Positions 13,320-22,020 of a stretch of DNA of 45,267 nt are shown in pieces. A program made the translations under genes and the position numbers. Each line of letters opens with the position of its first letter. Positions within the stretch are counted from its first letter, which is position 1. The notes beneath the pieces are model-generated. The model was not told where the DNA came from and did not search any database. It saw nothing but the letters and a program-made list of their open reading frames with translations. Origin of the DNA: a virus; the IMG/VR virus record IMGVR_UViG_3300042323_000413, positions 1 to 45,267 of that record, one strand, 5' to 3'.

Positions 13320-14346
13320 ACAAAACGTTCCGAAGGGAAACAACTCGAAGGTTAAGTCCGTCTTCGTGTCCAGGTTCGGCAGTGATGGGAAGATCATCCA
13401 GTCGGACTTCTCCTCTCTCGAGGTCTACATCCAGGCCATCCTGACCCAGTGCAAGCAACTCATTGAGGACTTGAAAGCGGGCCTGGACATGCACGTCAAG
13501 CGACTGGCCGCCAAGGAAGGCATCAGCTACGAGGAGTGCTTCAGGCGCTGCAAGGGGTACACACTGGAGGACGGCACCAAGGTACCGCCTGATCCGGCGT
13601 GGGACTACAAGCGGACGGGCGCCAAGCAGTTCAGCTTCCAGCGGGCATACGGCGCAGGCGCGCCCAAGATCGCAGCCTCGACGGGCATGGCTATCGAGGA
13701 CGTGATCGCGCTGATCGAGGCTGAGGACCTGATGTACCCGGAGATTTCCGAGTTCTACGTCAAGCTGACGGCCGCCATCAAATCCACCCGCAAGCCCACT
13801 GGTCGTGTCATCCCGCACCCCGAGGTGCGTGGCCTGATGTGCCATATCGGCGAGGGTGTGTACAGGACGCCTGACAACAAGCTCTACCTGTACACCGAGC
13901 ACCCGGCCCCGGAGTTCGCGGTCAAGCGTGGCGAGTTCCAGAACTTCAGCCCGACCGAGATCAAGAACTACGTGGTCCAAGGGGAGGGTGGTGAGTGGGC
14001 CAAGGCTGCGGACTACATTGCCACCCGTGAGTTCTACCGCCGCAAGAACTTCGATCACCGGGCTCTCCTGGTGAACCAAGTTCATGACGCCCAATATGCA
14101 GACGCTGCTGCGGAGGTTGCCTTCGAGGCCGCCGCCCTGTTGCACGCCAGCATGGAAGCCGCCTCTGACTACATGGAGTGGCGCTTCGATTGGCCCATCC
14201 CAGTTCCTGTACCGAGCGACACTACCTGGGGTCGCTCGATGATGGAAGAAGAACCCATCCCCGGAGTGCGGGCACGCGCCGCCGAGTTGCGGCAGGACAT
14301 CCGCCGCCTGCAGATGGGTGGCTACACACCGAGCTTTGCTCACTAA
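13320..14346 (+). CDS. DNA polymerase (family A, T7-type), exon 2
   Basis: Begins with the last base of the split Leu codon, then QNVPKGNNSKVKSVFVSRFG. It carries the polymerase catalytic motifs: motif A KIIQSDFSSLEVYI (Asp about 508), motif B RTGAKQFSFQRAYGAG, and motif C VNQVHDAQYAD (His734-Asp735). It replicates the phage genome with the separate primase and helicase; T7 polymerase also uses host thioredoxin, but I could not verify a thioredoxin-binding loop here. The downstream gene encodes the ssDNA-binding protein, 10 bases after the stop. Confidence 0.93.
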
Positions 14347-14355
14347 GGAGAACGC

Positions 14356-15231
14356 ATGACTTTCGATTTCAGCAAGCTGGACGCAGACCTGGGCGCCAAG
14401 GGCGTGGACCTGTCGCAGGCCAAGAGCGGCGGGGACTTTGAGCGGGAGGTGCCTGCGGCTGGCACGTGCCGCCTGCGGTTCGTCGGTTACATCGAGACCG
14501 GCGAGCACATGGACGAGTACCAGGGCAAGCCCAAGAAAGTGAACACCGCGTACCTGACCTTCGAGGTCAGTGGCCCCCGCCATCCGCCCGTCAAGACCCA
14601 GGATGGGAAGGAACTCCCGCACCTCATCACGTTCGACCTGAACGTGAGCCAGAGCGAGAAGGCCCACTACTACAAGCTGTTCAACAGGATGAACCACGAG
14701 GGCTCCGCAAAGCACTTCGTCGGCCTGCTCGGCAAGGCGTACAAGGGGGAGATCATCCACAAGCCCGGCAAGCGTAACGGGAAGGACGTTATCTACGTCG
14801 AACTGTACGACAAGAAGGCGGGCTCGTTCACCATCGCCCCCGCCTTGTACGACGACCCGGAGACTGGCGACATCAGGCCCCTGCCGGTGGCCCCCGCCAA
14901 GACCCCCATCCGCTGCTTTGTCTGGGCCCTGGCGGACAAGGCCATGTGGGACAGCATCTTCATCGACGGTGAGTGGGAAGCCCGCAAGGATGCCCAAGGG
15001 AACATCACCATGCCGGCCAAGTCCAAGAACCGCTATCAGAACGAGATTCGGGCGGCCATCAACTTCGCGGGCTCCCCGGCCCAGCTTGTGAGCGGGGCCC
15101 AGCCGCTGAACCTGGACCTGACCCCGGAGACCCCGGCACGGCCTGCGCCGGAGAAGGCCGCCAGCGCAGTGCCCCCGAAGGGCCGCAAGCCGGACGCCCT
15201 GGCCGCCCTGGACGACGACACCCCCTTCTGA
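14356..15231 (+). CDS. Single-stranded DNA-binding protein, gp2.5-like
   Basis: ATG at 14356 with AAGGAG upstream. The 291-residue protein is predicted beta-rich in the middle (GTCRLRFVGYIETG, NTAYLTFEVSG, LITFDLNVSQSEK), a probable OB fold. It ends in a Pro/Ala-rich linker and an acidic tail with terminal aromatic residue (ALDDDTPF), the hallmark of SSB proteins such as T7 gp2.5 that dock partner proteins through the tail. It would coat ssDNA and bind polymerase and helicase. Position right after the polymerase supports this. It is longer than gp2.5 (232 aa). Confidence 0.75.
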   Translation: MTFDFSKLDADLGAKGVDLSQAKSGGDFEREVPAAGTCRLRFVGYIETGEHMDEYQGKPKKVNTAYLTFEVSGPRHPPVKTQDGKELPHLITFDLNVSQSEKAHYYKLFNRMNHEGSAKHFVGLLGKAYKGEIIHKPGKRNGKDVIYVELYDKKAGSFTIAPALYDDPETGDIRPLPVAPAKTPIRCFVWALADKAMWDSIFIDGEWEARKDAQGNITMPAKSKNRYQNEIRAAINFAGSPAQLVSGAQPLNLDLTPETPARPAPEKAASAVPPKGRKPDALAALDDDTPF

Positions 15232-16202
15232 TGGACCTTCAGGACTCTATCCGTAAGGTGGAGGAGTCCAGCCAGCTCGCCAACGCCAGCCTCCCGCCCG
15301 TCCCCGGGCGGATGCTGCTGGTGGATGGTGATGGGCTGGCGTACTCCTGTGCCGGTAGCGACGACACCGACCCAGGCCAAGCCCGCATTAACATCCTGCA
15401 GAAGATCGAGCAGGGTATGCGGGCTGGGCGCTGCGAGAAGGCGTGCATTCTCCTCACAATGCCCGGTAGCCACAAGGGGCACCGCTTCGCCATCGCTACC
15501 GGCAAGCCTTACCAAGGGCAGCGCAGCAGCGGCAGGCGGCCCAAGAACTGGGCGTACCTTCGGAGCCTGCTGGAGAACAGCAAGCTACCGTACCCCATTG
15601 TCCGCACGTTCACGGCCGAGGCGGACGACTTGTTCGGCCGCGCCGGTAAGTCCCTCGGGTGGGACAACGTGGTGATCCTTACCGAGGACAAGGACATGCA
15701 GATGGTCCCCGGGCACCACCTGTCCTGGCGGGACTTCAACTACGTCTGGGTACCCGAGGACGCATGGGCAATCGAGGCCCACGGCAAGGTCTTCGGCCGC
15801 AAGTGGTTCTGGTTGCAGATGCTACAGGGGGACACAGCGGACAACGTGCCGGGCCTCCCGGGCTACTTCAACGAGAAGGGCGCGTTTAAGCCCGTGGGTC
15901 CCGTGACCGCGGCGAAGTTCCTGGAGGACTGCAAAGACGAGGCCGAGGTACGGGCCGTTGTGTTCGGCCTGTACCGAAACACCTTCAACGACAACGCGGC
16001 TACCGCCATGGCTGAGCAGGCAGTCCTCCTATGGATGCGCCGGGATGCGGGCTCCACATGGGTGGACGTGTTCCGCGAGGGTCATCCTTTGCAGGGATGG
16101 CTCGGATGTCCTGCATTCCAGGAGATCGCCGAGAGAGTGGCGGCGGCGGACGAGCTGAACAAACTGAGGGATACGGTATGTCCACCTTGCCCCGCAAGCT
16201 GA
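15231..16202 (+). CDS. 5'-3' exonuclease (FEN/PIN-like, gp6-type)
   Basis: ATG at 15231 shares a base with the preceding stop (TGATG). The 323-residue protein shows the FEN-family acidic clusters: MLLVDGDGLAYSCAG, FTAEADDLFGRAGKSLGWDN, VVILTEDKDMQMVPG, and the helix-hairpin region MLQGDTADNVPGLPG. T7 gp6 removes RNA primers and degrades host DNA; this gene likely does the same. An upstream extension of the frame overlaps the SSB gene and is not coding. Its last 25 bases overlap the endonuclease VII gene. Confidence 0.9.
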   Translation: MDLQDSIRKVEESSQLANASLPPVPGRMLLVDGDGLAYSCAGSDDTDPGQARINILQKIEQGMRAGRCEKACILLTMPGSHKGHRFAIATGKPYQGQRSSGRRPKNWAYLRSLLENSKLPYPIVRTFTAEADDLFGRAGKSLGWDNVVILTEDKDMQMVPGHHLSWRDFNYVWVPEDAWAIEAHGKVFGRKWFWLQMLQGDTADNVPGLPGYFNEKGAFKPVGPVTAAKFLEDCKDEAEVRAVVFGLYRNTFNDNAATAMAEQAVLLWMRRDAGSTWVDVFREGHPLQGWLGCPAFQEIAERVAAADELNKLRDTVCPPCPAS

Positions 16203-16564
16203 AGTTCTCTGAGGTAGCCGATGTACGGGAAAGCCTTCTGGCCCAGCAGGGCGGGAAGTGCAACCTATGCAAGCTACCCTGTACTTCGGACGAGGCTGTG
16301 CTCGATCATGACCACGACACCGGAGCTATCCGGGGTGTGCTCCATAGGGGATGTAACTCTCTTCTGGGCAAGGTCGAGAACAACCACAAGAGGTACGGAG
16401 TCAAGAGCCTCCCGGCATTCCTGGGTGGCGCCTCGGCCTACCTGAGCACCCACCGCGAGAACCGCACTGGGCTTCTGCATCCGACCCACAAGACGGACGA
16501 CGAGAAGCGACTCGTCCGCAACGCCAAGGCGCGCAAGCGCCGGGCTACCAAGGAGACCACATGA
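16178..16564 (+). CDS. Recombination endonuclease VII-like
   Basis: ATG at 16178 overlaps the exonuclease end. The 128-residue product has the endonuclease VII zinc/HNH signature: KCNLCKLPC (Cys28, Cys31), VLDHDHDTGAIRGVLHRGCN (catalytic Asp/His cluster near 43-46, Cys59), and SLLGKVENN. The family cuts branched DNA, such as Holliday junctions and packaging intermediates; in T7-like phages of the phiKMV branch it occupies the role of T7 gp3. The C-terminus is basic (RNAKARKRRATKE). Its stop overlaps the next ATG. Confidence 0.9.
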   Translation: MSTLPRKLKFSEVADVRESLLAQQGGKCNLCKLPCTSDEAVLDHDHDTGAIRGVLHRGCNSLLGKVENNHKRYGVKSLPAFLGGASAYLSTHRENRTGLLHPTHKTDDEKRLVRNAKARKRRATKETT

Positions 16565-16869
16565 TCCGAGTCAACCGTGGCGTGATGGAGCAGGCCCTCC
16601 GTTATGGTCAGCCGCTCTCGTCCTCCACCGAGCGCGCGGTCGGCAAGACAACTGGGGCCATCCTGCTGGCCATCGGGGAAAGCTACAGTAAACCCGGGAG
16701 GAACGTGGTCATCCAGGACCCGGACATGGAGACCGTTCATCAGAGGATGAACGTCAGGGACCTTGCCGAGGACATCCTGAGTAAGCTGAACTTGACCAAC
16801 ATCCGGGTCAAGTTGGTCGGCGTCTCGGTGTACATCGAAAACAACTTCAGCGAGGTTCTCGTCAAGTGA
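16561..16869 (+). CDS. Hypothetical protein with degenerate P-loop (102 aa)
   Basis: ATG at 16561 overlaps the previous stop. The stretch SSTERAVGKTTGAILLAIGE followed by RNVVIQDPDM resembles a Walker A loop and following helix/strand of P-loop NTPases, but the leading Gly of GxxxxGKT is replaced and there is no room for a full ATPase core. It could be a remnant, a nucleotide-binding accessory subunit, or an unrelated phage family. It lies between two nuclease genes and overlaps the next by four bases. Confidence 0.55.
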   Translation: MIRVNRGVMEQALRYGQPLSSSTERAVGKTTGAILLAIGESYSKPGRNVVIQDPDMETVHQRMNVRDLAEDILSKLNLTNIRVKLVGVSVYIENNFSEVLVK

Positions 16870-17654
16870 CCCAACCCAAGATCAAGACCATCGACATCGA
16901 GACCAGCCCGCTGGAGTCCTACACCTGGGGCCTGTGGAACGTCAACGTGGGCGTGCCGCAGATCAAGACCGAGTGGTCCATCCTATCGTTCGCCGCCAAG
17001 GACCTCGGCCGAAAGCGGGTCCGTTACATGGACGCCGGCGGGCGGGGCGCCAGCAAGGTACGCGATGACTACCACCTGATTCAGGCTCTGTGGCATGAGT
17101 TGCACGAGGCGGACATCGTGGTGGCCCAGAACGGCAAGCGGTTCGACGTGCGCAAGATCAACGCCCGTCTGATCCAGCATGGCTTCAGCCCGTACTCGCC
17201 GATCAAGGTGGTGGACACCAAGGTCGAGGCCCAGAAGGTGGCGATGTTCACATCGAACCGCCTGGAGTGGCTGTCCAAGCACTTGACCGAGACCGAGAAG
17301 TCCAAGCACACCAAGTTCCCTGGCTTCGAGCTTTGGGTGCAGTGCCTTGCAGACAACCCAGCGGCCTGGGCGGAAATGAAGAAGTACAACATCCCCGACG
17401 TGGTTTCCACGGAGGAGCTGTACCTTCGGCTGCGCCCGTGGATCGTCGGGCATCCGAACCTCGCTGTCTACAACGAGGCCGGTGAGGTGGTACAATGCCC
17501 GAAGTGCGGGAGCCATGACATCCACCGTGAAGGGGAGTGGCATACCCAGGTCAACACCTACCCACGCTTCCAGTGCCACGATTGCGGCGGGTGGTCTCGA
17601 GGGCGCTTCACTACCACGAGCACGGAGCGGCGCAAGCTGCTGCTGGTGAACTGA
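16866..17654 (+). CDS. DnaQ/RNase H-fold 3'-5' exonuclease with C-terminal zinc ribbon
   Basis: GTG at 16866 overlaps the previous stop. The 262-residue protein has the exonuclease motifs KTIDIETSPLESYTWGLW (DxE), VAQNGKRFDVRKINARL (Exo II) and IPDVVSTEELYLRL (Exo III-like, D-x3-E). A C-terminal zinc ribbon follows (CPKCGSHDIHREG ... FQCHDCGG). It resembles YprB-type predicted ribonuclease H-like exonucleases carried by phages, distinct from the proofreading domain of the polymerase. Substrate (RNA primer, ssDNA or structured DNA) unknown. It sits in the nuclease cluster after endonuclease VII. Confidence 0.75.
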   Translation: MTQPKIKTIDIETSPLESYTWGLWNVNVGVPQIKTEWSILSFAAKDLGRKRVRYMDAGGRGASKVRDDYHLIQALWHELHEADIVVAQNGKRFDVRKINARLIQHGFSPYSPIKVVDTKVEAQKVAMFTSNRLEWLSKHLTETEKSKHTKFPGFELWVQCLADNPAAWAEMKKYNIPDVVSTEELYLRLRPWIVGHPNLAVYNEAGEVVQCPKCGSHDIHREGEWHTQVNTYPRFQCHDCGGWSRGRFTTTSTERRKLLLVN

Positions 17655-18136
17655 TGTACAAGCCTGTACCGGAGATCAAGGAGAGGTCTTGTTTCGGTTG
17701 CGCGATCATTGCGCACGGTGACGAGGAGGGCGTGTGCACGCCTCTCCAGTGCCTGAAAAACCGCACCATCTACATCAAGGACGAGACCATGACGCAAGAA
17801 CAGGACCCCACGGGCCGTGATGCCCACGCACCCGGCGCCAAGCTGGACGCCGGCAAGAACCGCCTGGGCCTCGTACTAGGGGGATTCACTCGAGCCCTCC
17901 AGGAGGTCGGCAAGGTTGGCACCTTCGGGGCCGCCAAGTACACCGACAACGGGTGGCTCTCGGTCCCCAACGGACAGGCCCGCTACACGGACGCCATGTT
18001 CCGCCACCTTCTCAAGGAAGCCGAGGGTGAGGCCAACGATCCGGACAGCAAGCTGAAGCACGCGGCGCACGCCGCCTGGAACGCGCTGGCCCGCCTGGAG
18101 CTGGCCCTCATTGAGGAGGCCAATGAGAAACGGTGA
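17654..18136 (+). CDS. dATP/dGTP diphosphohydrolase-like (DUF5664) with Cys-rich N-terminus
   Basis: ATG at 17654 shares a base with the previous stop. Residues from about 60 (GAKLDAGKNRLGLVLGGFTR, then VGTFGAAKYTDNGW, RHLLKEAEGEANDPDSKLKH, AAHAAWNALARLELAL) match the DUF5664 family, related to the N-terminal part of a phage dATP/dGTP diphosphohydrolase. The first 45 residues hold SCFGCAIIAHGDEEGVC and PLQCL, a possible zinc-binding knuckle. A later in-frame ATG (17789) would remove that part, leaving the choice of start open. Likely acts on the dNTP pool. Confidence 0.7.
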   Translation: MYKPVPEIKERSCFGCAIIAHGDEEGVCTPLQCLKNRTIYIKDETMTQEQDPTGRDAHAPGAKLDAGKNRLGLVLGGFTRALQEVGKVGTFGAAKYTDNGWLSVPNGQARYTDAMFRHLLKEAEGEANDPDSKLKHAAHAAWNALARLELALIEEANEKR

Positions 18137-18398
18137 GCATCCCCAGGCATTGACCCTCTCCCTCCTCATTCATGCCGAGGGTCTACGTGTCGCCGGTGCG
18201 GACTTCGAGGAGGGCATCCACACGGTCATCGACAAGTACCTCACGGAGCGGGACTTTCACGACGAGCGCAAGGCAGACCTGTACGCCCTGTTGGCAGAGA
18301 AGCTGAAGCCCAACATGCTCCACTCCCAGATGCGCGAGGTGTGCGATGCCTGCCTCAAGCTGAACGCCACACACTGGAGCTTCAATCATGGCCGGTGA
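18123..18398 (+). CDS. Hypothetical protein (91 aa)
   Basis: ATG at 18123 with GAGGAGG upstream, overlapping the previous gene by 14 bases. The product begins MRNGEHPQALTLSLLIHAEG and is mainly helical and charged (YLTERDFHDERKADLYALLA), with two Cys near the end (VCDACLKLNATHW). No recognised domain. Lies between the diphosphohydrolase and ligase genes and overlaps the latter. Confidence 0.6.
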   Translation: MRNGEHPQALTLSLLIHAEGLRVAGADFEEGIHTVIDKYLTERDFHDERKADLYALLAEKLKPNMLHSQMREVCDACLKLNATHWSFNHGR

Positions 18399-19338
18399 GT
18401 TGATCCTGAAGGCGGTCGAGTTCGATAAGACCTCGGCTGCCTTCCGCAAGCAGTACAAGGACGAGGACGCCCTGCATAAGGCAGGGTGGATTGTCCAGCC
18501 CAAGTACGATGGGATCTTTGGTATGGCCTGCATCCGTGAGGAGCTGATGCAAAGCCGCATGCTGAGCCGCACTGGTGAGGACTACACTCTCCAATGCCAG
18601 CACATCATCCAGTCCCTGTGGGCCGCCCTTATGTACGTTCGCGGCGAGGGCTGGTACGGTGCGGTGGTTCTTGGTGAAGTGTGGCACCCCGAGCTACCAC
18701 AACGCACGATCTCCGGGGACTTCCGGCGGCACAAGCCAGCGCCCCATCTGATCTTCATGGCGAACGACCTTCTGCCCATGGCAGCGGACGGTATGGCGGC
18801 GGACACCAAGTGCCAGTACAGCGCGCGATACGCAGACCTGTACGCCACCGTTGTAGCCGGGCGCAGCCGTGAGCCTGTGCAGGTGGTTCATGGTGCCGTC
18901 CTGAGCAGGGCTGACAGGGCCACGATCATGTCCGATGCCCGTGCCTACGTCAAGCGCGGCGGCTACGACGGCCTGATCCTGCGTGATCCACACGCCGGCT
19001 ACCAGCGGGGCCTCGCCAGGAACGGCGAGATCGTCAAGGTCAAGCCCAGCCTGACACTGGACCTCCGGGTGGTCGGGATCGAGGGGGGCCTGGGCAAGCA
19101 TGCTGGGCGCCTGGGCTCGGTCACGGTGGAGTACCGCGGCGTGCAGACCAGGGTGGGCACTGGTTTCACAGATGGCGACCGCATCGCCTACTGGCCGGTA
19201 GCCGAGCTGCTTGGCGACCATCTGGACATCATCGGCAAGATCGTAGAGATCGAGGCGATGGGCCTGACGGACGCGGGCGCCCTCCGGGAGCCTCGCTTCA
19301 AGGGCGTGCGGTTTGACAAGACGGAGCCTGACGCATGA
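18388..19338 (+). CDS. ATP-dependent DNA ligase
   Basis: ATG at 18388 overlaps the previous gene. The 316-residue enzyme has the nucleotidyltransferase motifs: motif I IVQPKYDGIFG (adenylated Lys39), motif III GAVVLGEVWH, motif IV GYDGLILRDP, motif V GEIVKVKPSLTLDLRVVGIE. A C-terminal OB domain follows (GSVTVEYRGVQTRVGTGFTD). It seals nicks between Okazaki fragments; T7 gp1.3 is the counterpart. Size is close to small phage ligases. It overlaps the MazG-like gene by four bases. Confidence 0.9.
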   Translation: MAGELILKAVEFDKTSAAFRKQYKDEDALHKAGWIVQPKYDGIFGMACIREELMQSRMLSRTGEDYTLQCQHIIQSLWAALMYVRGEGWYGAVVLGEVWHPELPQRTISGDFRRHKPAPHLIFMANDLLPMAADGMAADTKCQYSARYADLYATVVAGRSREPVQVVHGAVLSRADRATIMSDARAYVKRGGYDGLILRDPHAGYQRGLARNGEIVKVKPSLTLDLRVVGIEGGLGKHAGRLGSVTVEYRGVQTRVGTGFTDGDRIAYWPVAELLGDHLDIIGKIVEIEAMGLTDAGALREPRFKGVRFDKTEPDA

Positions 19339-19571
19339 TGGACTACCTCCTCACCAAGCTGGCTGAGGAGGCCGGGGAGCTGGTGGTAGCGGCGCTCAAG
19401 CACCGTACCCACCGCTCAGCGAAGACACGCCGGGACCTCCGCAAGGAGTCCGGCGACGTACTCGCACTCCTGGGCATGCTTGTCAGGGAAGGCGAAGTCG
19501 ATCAGGCTGCGCTGCACAAGTCAACCCAGCGCCGGGCGGCGCGTGAACGTAAGAGGTGCAAGAACCGATGA
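19335..19571 (+). CDS. MazG/HisE-like pyrophosphohydrolase (78 aa)
   Basis: ATG at 19335 overlaps the ligase stop; a second ATG follows at 19338. The product begins MMDYLLTKLAEEAGELVVAA, with the E-x-x-E (EEAGEL) helix and the later E-S-G-D (KESGDVLALLGMLV) of the all-alpha NTP pyrophosphohydrolase superfamily. Members hydrolyse NTPs or phosphoribosyl-ATP. Phage MazG-like proteins are thought to tune nucleotide or alarmone pools. Short but complete for a one-domain subunit. Its stop overlaps the RNA polymerase ATG. Confidence 0.75.
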   Translation: MMDYLLTKLAEEAGELVVAALKHRTHRSAKTRRDLRKESGDVLALLGMLVREGEVDQAALHKSTQRRAARERKRCKNR

Positions 19572-22000
19572 CGCTACTCACCCAGGTCCAGATCGAGCAG
19601 CAGATGCGAGAGCAGGGCCGGGACCGCATCCTGGCAATGATCCAGACCGCAGAGGAGAAGGGCCGCGCCGCCACGGCACCCTATGCTCAGCGGGTCTTCC
19701 GGCAGTACGTCCTACCACTGGCCGCAGCCATCCGCGCGGACCTGACAGCAGAACGAGCAGGCCCCTACAAGGCGCACGCCAAGCTGCTGATGGAACTAGA
19801 GATAGACTCCGTGGCCTTCCTCACTGTGCGCCACGTTCTGAATTCCTGCCTTGCGAGCCCACAGCATCATCGCCAGTTGGGCTACAGCATTGGGCGCACC
19901 ATCCACCGGGAGCTTGTCCTAGCCCAGATCAAGGACGAGCTACCTGACCTGTACCATACGCTTGCTCGGGACTTCTCTCGTCGCATGAGTCAAGACGAGC
20001 GTCACCGCCTCACGGTCTTCAGGATGCAAGCCCAGAAGGCTGGCATGGAGATCGGGGAGTGGTCCATAGGTAGCAGGGATCAAGTGGGCCTCTACATGAT
20101 CCACCTCCTGGTGGAGATCGGGATGATCGACCTAGGCCCCATCATGTGCGATCCCCACACGCACAAGCGGGAGTACCGGGACGTGCACCTGACCGACGAG
20201 GCCCTCCGGATTCTGGACGAGGTGCGGGGCTACATGGCTGAGACGCTACCAAGCTACGGGCCTTGTGTCGAGGTTCCCATCCCCTGGACCGCCATGGTAG
20301 GCGGCGGATTCCACACCCCCGACATGCGCCGAATCCATCGCACCCTGGTCAAGACCAGTGCCACGGCGCGGCCTTGGGTTTTGAAGCACAGCCCGCCCGT
20401 TTTCCTGAGCGCCGTAAACGCCCTACAAGGCACCGCATGGCGTGTCAATAGGGGTGTGCTCCAGGTGGTCCAAGAACTCGCCTCCAAAGGGCTATACGCG
20501 GGCGAGGTGACGGCTCCGACGCCGCCCCAGAAGCCGGAGCGGCTGCCGTGGATGGATTCCGTGGAGCCCGGGACCATGACGCCCGATCAACAGGCGCAGC
20601 TCAAGACCTGGAAGATGGCGATGGTGGAGTGGTACGAGGCCCGCAAGCTACACACAGGGAAGTACGGGAGATTCTACACAGCCACCCGGCAGGCCGTGAC
20701 GTTCAAGGACTATCCTGAGCTGTACTTCGTGTACTTCGCGGACTCCCGCGGGCGGCTGTACCCGATGACCTACGGCATGAGCCCCCAAGGTAGCGACCTG
20801 CAGAAGTCCCTCCTGGAGTTCGCCCGTGGGATGCCCCTCAACACAGACAGCGCGATCTCATGGTTCCTGATCCAAGGGGCCAACAAGTGGGGCTACGACA
20901 AGGCTACCCTGGAGGAGCGCGAGCAGTGGGTCAGGGAAAGGCTGCCCCAGCTCACCAACATGGCAGAGGACCCGGTGAGCAACCGGGAGTGGCTGCAGGC
21001 TGACAAGCCTCTGCAGTTCCTGGCGTGGCTGCTGGAGTTCCGAGCATGGCGGCAGGACCCTAGCGGGTTCCTCTCCCGCATCCCCATCAGCATGGACGGG
21101 TCGTGCAACGGACTGCAGAACTTCTCGGCTATGCTGCGGGACGAGGTGGGTGGGCGCGCCACCAACCTAACCGACAACGACACCATGCAGGACATCTACA
21201 TGGAGGTCGCCAGGGCAGCAACAGCACGGCTGCCGTCAGTTGTCACAGAACGCACGGACCTACTGGACCTGTGGATCAAACGTGGCATCGAGCGCGGGCT
21301 GGTCAAGCGGGCTGTGATGACCACACCCTACGGGGTAACCTATCGTAGCGCGGTCAAGTACGTCGTCAGCGACTACCTTGCCACAGGCGCAGCCCCGGAG
21401 TTCCCCCGCAAGGAGTGGCCCAGGGCGGCAGAGATCGTCATGACTGCTGTGTGGGCCGCTATCGGTGACGTGGTGGTCAAGGCACGAGAGGCCATGGACT
21501 GGCTCAAGAAAGTCGGGAATCAACTAGCCGACCAAGCCAAGACGAATCCTGATCCCTTCCTGGCATGGACTACCCCAAGTGGGTTCCCTGCTTCGCAGGC
21601 GTACTTTGAAATGCAGGTCCACCGTATCCGGACTCTGCTCCATGGCGCTGCCCGCATTCGGGTTGTAAGCGAGACTGATGACACGGACATACGTAGGCAC
21701 TCCCAGAGTTTCGCCCCGAACTTCGTTCACAGCATGGATGCTTCACACCTACACCTTGTCTCAGCGAGAGCAGTCAAGGAAGGTATCATGGATCTCGCCA
21801 TGATCCATGATGACTACGGAACCCATGCGGCTAACGCTGGGAGACTGTACGACATCATCCGAGAAGAGTTCGTATTGATGTATGAACAGAATGACCCTAT
21901 CGAAGATATAGCCCGCCAAGCGCCTACTGTGCCGGGTAAACCAGAAAAAGGTACTCTCGACCTATCTGAAGTTCTTAGATCCAAATTCTTCTTTTCTTGA
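19568..22000 (+). CDS. Phage RNA polymerase, T7-type single subunit
   Basis: ATG at 19568 overlaps the previous stop; a GTG at 19556 gives four more residues. The 810-residue protein has the diagnostic motifs: catalytic Asp510 in MDGSCNGLQNFSAMLRDE; Lys580 and Tyr588 in KRAVMTTPYGVTYRS (counterparts of T7 Lys631 and Tyr639); SFAPNFVHSMDASHLHLV; and a final catalytic Asp in MIHDDYGTHA (about 748). It would transcribe the virion, lysis and packaging genes from the GGTCCCTATAGTAGC sites, the first two of which start 4 and 53 bases after its stop. Its position after the replication genes is phiKMV-like. Confidence 0.96.
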   Translation: MTLLTQVQIEQQMREQGRDRILAMIQTAEEKGRAATAPYAQRVFRQYVLPLAAAIRADLTAERAGPYKAHAKLLMELEIDSVAFLTVRHVLNSCLASPQHHRQLGYSIGRTIHRELVLAQIKDELPDLYHTLARDFSRRMSQDERHRLTVFRMQAQKAGMEIGEWSIGSRDQVGLYMIHLLVEIGMIDLGPIMCDPHTHKREYRDVHLTDEALRILDEVRGYMAETLPSYGPCVEVPIPWTAMVGGGFHTPDMRRIHRTLVKTSATARPWVLKHSPPVFLSAVNALQGTAWRVNRGVLQVVQELASKGLYAGEVTAPTPPQKPERLPWMDSVEPGTMTPDQQAQLKTWKMAMVEWYEARKLHTGKYGRFYTATRQAVTFKDYPELYFVYFADSRGRLYPMTYGMSPQGSDLQKSLLEFARGMPLNTDSAISWFLIQGANKWGYDKATLEEREQWVRERLPQLTNMAEDPVSNREWLQADKPLQFLAWLLEFRAWRQDPSGFLSRIPISMDGSCNGLQNFSAMLRDEVGGRATNLTDNDTMQDIYMEVARAATARLPSVVTERTDLLDLWIKRGIERGLVKRAVMTTPYGVTYRSAVKYVVSDYLATGAAPEFPRKEWPRAAEIVMTAVWAAIGDVVVKAREAMDWLKKVGNQLADQAKTNPDPFLAWTTPSGFPASQAYFEMQVHRIRTLLHGAARIRVVSETDDTDIRRHSQSFAPNFVHSMDASHLHLVSARAVKEGIMDLAMIHDDYGTHAANAGRLYDIIREEFVLMYEQNDPIEDIARQAPTVPGKPEKGTLDLSEVLRSKFFFS

Positions 22001-22003
22001 TCT

Positions 22004-22020
22004 GGTCCCTATAGTAGCTA
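22004..22020 (+). promoter_or_regulatory. Phage RNA polymerase promoter candidate (virion block, first)
   Basis: GGTCCCTATAGTAGCTA, identical to the core at 39052 and nearly so to 22053. By analogy with T7-class promoters (ACTATAG), transcription would begin near G22014. It stands four bases after the RNA polymerase stop codon and reads into the virion genes. Confidence 0.75.

Noticed and set aside
13168-14997. 609-residue open frame on the minus strand
   Set aside because: Shadow of polymerase exon 2 and the SSB gene. Long antisense frames are common in G+C-rich coding DNA; composition is Leu/Val/Gly/Arg-rich without motifs and it spans the intron boundary.
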